Source of the DNA: Undivivens sp041652635 | Lineage (GTDB): Bacteria > Omnitrophota > Gorgyraeia > Gygaellales > Profunditerraquicolaceae | Assembly (NCBI GenBank): GCA_041652635.1 | Contig: JBAZGW010000092.1 | Coordinates: 1-5,134, forward strand | Length of the DNA: 5,134 nt | Reading direction: 5' to 3' | Shown here: in pieces, positions 3,653 through 5,134 of the stretch | How positions within the stretch are numbered: the first letter of the stretch is position 1 | Layout: every line of letters starts with the position of its first letter | Notes under the pieces: model-generated | What the model was told of the DNA's origin: nothing | Seen by the model: only the letters and a program-made list of their open reading frames with translations | The model's database searches: none | Made by a program: the position numbers and the translations under genes

Positions 3653-5107
3653 ATGCGCAGGATAATTATTTTCTTGATGCTTGTCATAATACCGGTCCCT
3701 GTGACTTTCACCTTCGCGGAAGAAATGACCATTACCACATATTATCCTTCGCCTAACGGCGCTTACGACGCCTTGAACGTAAAACGCCTTTCTGTGGGCG
3801 ATACCAACGGTGACGGCAAAATCAATGCTTCGGATGTATCGCCTTCCAGCGGGTATCTGTTGGTAGCGGATAAGTTGGGGATTGGGACAACGAGCCCGTA
3901 TGGGACATTACATATAGCAAATAGTCATTGGCAGGCGATTAACCTGGGGGGAACGGCCGATCCTTCTACGGATCAGGGTATCCGCGGAATTACTTGGGGA
4001 TATCGTTCTGACGGTAATCCATATTATATAATCCGTTCGCAATATAAGACATATGGTAGTTATACCTATAGCAGACTACAGTTGAATTGGCATACCGGCA
4101 TAGAATTAGGTGCTTATTATCGTTATGGAGGGACAAGATTCTTCAATAATTCTCCCGGTATCAGCGGCAGCTCGCAGATATTTTCTGTCGGTGACGGAGA
4201 TAACGATGTTCGCGCTTCATACGATATGTATGTGAACACCGCCGCTAATCCTTTACTTCTAAGTAGTAATTGGCAGAACTATCCCAATGGGGCGAGTAAT
4301 AGGGCGGAGATATCTAATGATACCGGGACGTATAAAACATTGATGATAGTCGGGAATAGATCCAACGATGGTTCCACTCGCAGGGTATCGGTATGGGACA
4401 AGCTGGAAGTTCACGGGACCCTTTCTGTAAGTGGTAGTTCTTCAATCGGTGGAGAAATGATCGGAACGATGGCCTCCGGTTACGGACAGGCTAGGTACAT
4501 AGCAGGTAGCTATGGAATAATCCACCGTAACGACGGTTCAAATTACTATATCCTGCTTACAAATGCCGGTGATCAGTCCGGAAGTTGGAACAGCCTGAGG
4601 CCGTTTCGAATAAATAACAGCACTGGTTACGTATATGTCAGCAATCTGACAGTGAATGATGGGATCATAAAGAGTTCGCAGCGTTCCAACTTTTTCCTCG
4701 CTTTGCAGGGAGACCGCAATATGGTGCTTTATGATAATGGCGGGGCGGTTTGGGCTTCAGGCACCAGCACTTCGGACATCCGGTTGAAGAAGAACGTCAA
4801 GGATATCGGCAAGGTGATCGATAAGCTGGAAAAGATCAGGGCGATAAACTTTAATTTTAAGGATGACGAGTTTAATAAACAGGAGATCGGCGTGATCGCG
4901 CAGGAATTGGAGAAAGACTTCCCGGAGCTTATTTATACCGACAAGAAAAGCGGGTATAAACTTGTGGATTATCCCAAGTTGACCGTGCTCTTATTGCAGG
5001 CGGTAAAAGACCTGCGCGCCGAGGAGCGCGAAGACACCCGCGTCCTTTCGGAAGAAATTAAGGAAATGAAACGAGAGATCGCGGCGCTGAAGAATAATCG
5101 CATATAG
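3653..5107 (+). CDS. Secreted multidomain fibre protein: tail-fibre-like repeats, B-lectin motif and Peptidase_S74 intramolecular chaperone
   Basis: A 484-residue exported protein. Residues 1-22 are a signal peptide (basic MRR, hydrophobic core, likely cleavage after A22). TITTYYPSPNGAYDALNVKR (26-45) is a motif I link to Omnitrophota surface proteins. One EF-hand/dockerin-like calcium loop follows, DTNGDGKINASD (50-61), then LGIGTTSP (75-82), typical of S74 fibres. Residues about 90-330 are beta-rich and polar; GSNYYILLTNAG and SWNSLRPFRINNSTG (295-325) resemble phage tail-fibre repeats. QGDRNMVLY (352-360) fits the mannose-lectin pattern QxDxNxVxY. The S74 chaperone starts at TSDIRLKKN (373-381), with predicted self-cleavage between S374 and D375, and ends in a coiled coil (about 450-480). 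By family knowledge such domains drive trimerisation and then detach. AAGGAG ends 8 bases before the ATG. No neighbouring phage genes are present, so it is probably a cellular surface fibre; its ligand is unknown. Confidence 0.88.
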   Translation: MRRIIIFLMLVIIPVPVTFTFAEEMTITTYYPSPNGAYDALNVKRLSVGDTNGDGKINASDVSPSSGYLLVADKLGIGTTSPYGTLHIANSHWQAINLGGTADPSTDQGIRGITWGYRSDGNPYYIIRSQYKTYGSYTYSRLQLNWHTGIELGAYYRYGGTRFFNNSPGISGSSQIFSVGDGDNDVRASYDMYVNTAANPLLLSSNWQNYPNGASNRAEISNDTGTYKTLMIVGNRSNDGSTRRVSVWDKLEVHGTLSVSGSSSIGGEMIGTMASGYGQARYIAGSYGIIHRNDGSNYYILLTNAGDQSGSWNSLRPFRINNSTGYVYVSNLTVNDGIIKSSQRSNFFLALQGDRNMVLYDNGGAVWASGTSTSDIRLKKNVKDIGKVIDKLEKIRAINFNFKDDEFNKQEIGVIAQELEKDFPELIYTDKKSGYKLVDYPKLTVLLLQAVKDLRAEEREDTRVLSEEIKEMKREIAALKNNRI

Positions 5108-5134
5108 TCCGGAGTATGTAGCTATTAGTGTGGG

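Noticed and set aside
3653..5107. Prophage remnant
   Set aside because: Only one protein with fibre-like parts is present, it has a signal peptide, and no capsid, terminase, integrase or attachment site is visible nearby.

Overview
This window holds five genes: the 3' part of a thi4-type thiazole synthase gene, a complete MATE transporter gene, a small XRE-type regulator on the minus strand, a divergent gene for a short cysteine-rich lipoprotein with an AbiTii-like domain, and a large secreted protein with phage-tail-fibre-like, lectin-like and Peptidase_S74 parts. The source looks like an uncultivated anaerobic bacterium. The best taxonomic hint is the N-terminus of the last protein: a signal peptide followed by TITTYYPSPNGAYDALNVKR. 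I associate this motif, from memory, with secreted S74 proteins of Omnitrophota (former OP3). A Thi4 with histidine at the sulfur-donor cysteine position fits an anaerobic, sulfide-rich niche. No phage packaging or structural cluster, transposase, tRNA, rRNA or CRISPR array is visible.

Layout. Positions 1-693: Thi4, cut by the window edge at its N-terminus. Positions 694-925: a non-coding gap with two TTCCTA-NN-TAGGAA palindromes, a small hairpin, a good sigma70-type promoter (825-853) and a strong intrinsic terminator (879-916) that ends directly before the ribosome binding site of the next gene. Positions 926-2362: MATE transporter. Positions 2363-2534: two palindromic intergenic repeats and a degenerate 7-bp tandem repeat. 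Positions 2535-2756 (minus): XRE regulator. Positions 2856-3467: lipoprotein, divergent from the regulator. Positions 3653-5107: the S74 surface protein.

The most notable structure is regulatory. The promoters of the lipoprotein and S74 genes share a module of about 42 bp (34 of 42 positions identical). In it a palindrome, ACACCT...AAGGTGT, fills the space between a perfect TTGACA -35 box and a TATAAA/TATAAT -10 box. A third, weaker copy lies exactly 31 bp (about three helical turns) upstream of the S74 copy. The XRE gene starts 24 bp from the first palindrome, so it is the obvious candidate repressor of itself, the lipoprotein and the S74 protein. This suggests, but does not prove, a small regulated cell-surface module: switch, AbiTii-like lipoprotein and trimeric fibre/lectin protein. 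The Thi4 and MATE genes appear to be unrelated neighbours.
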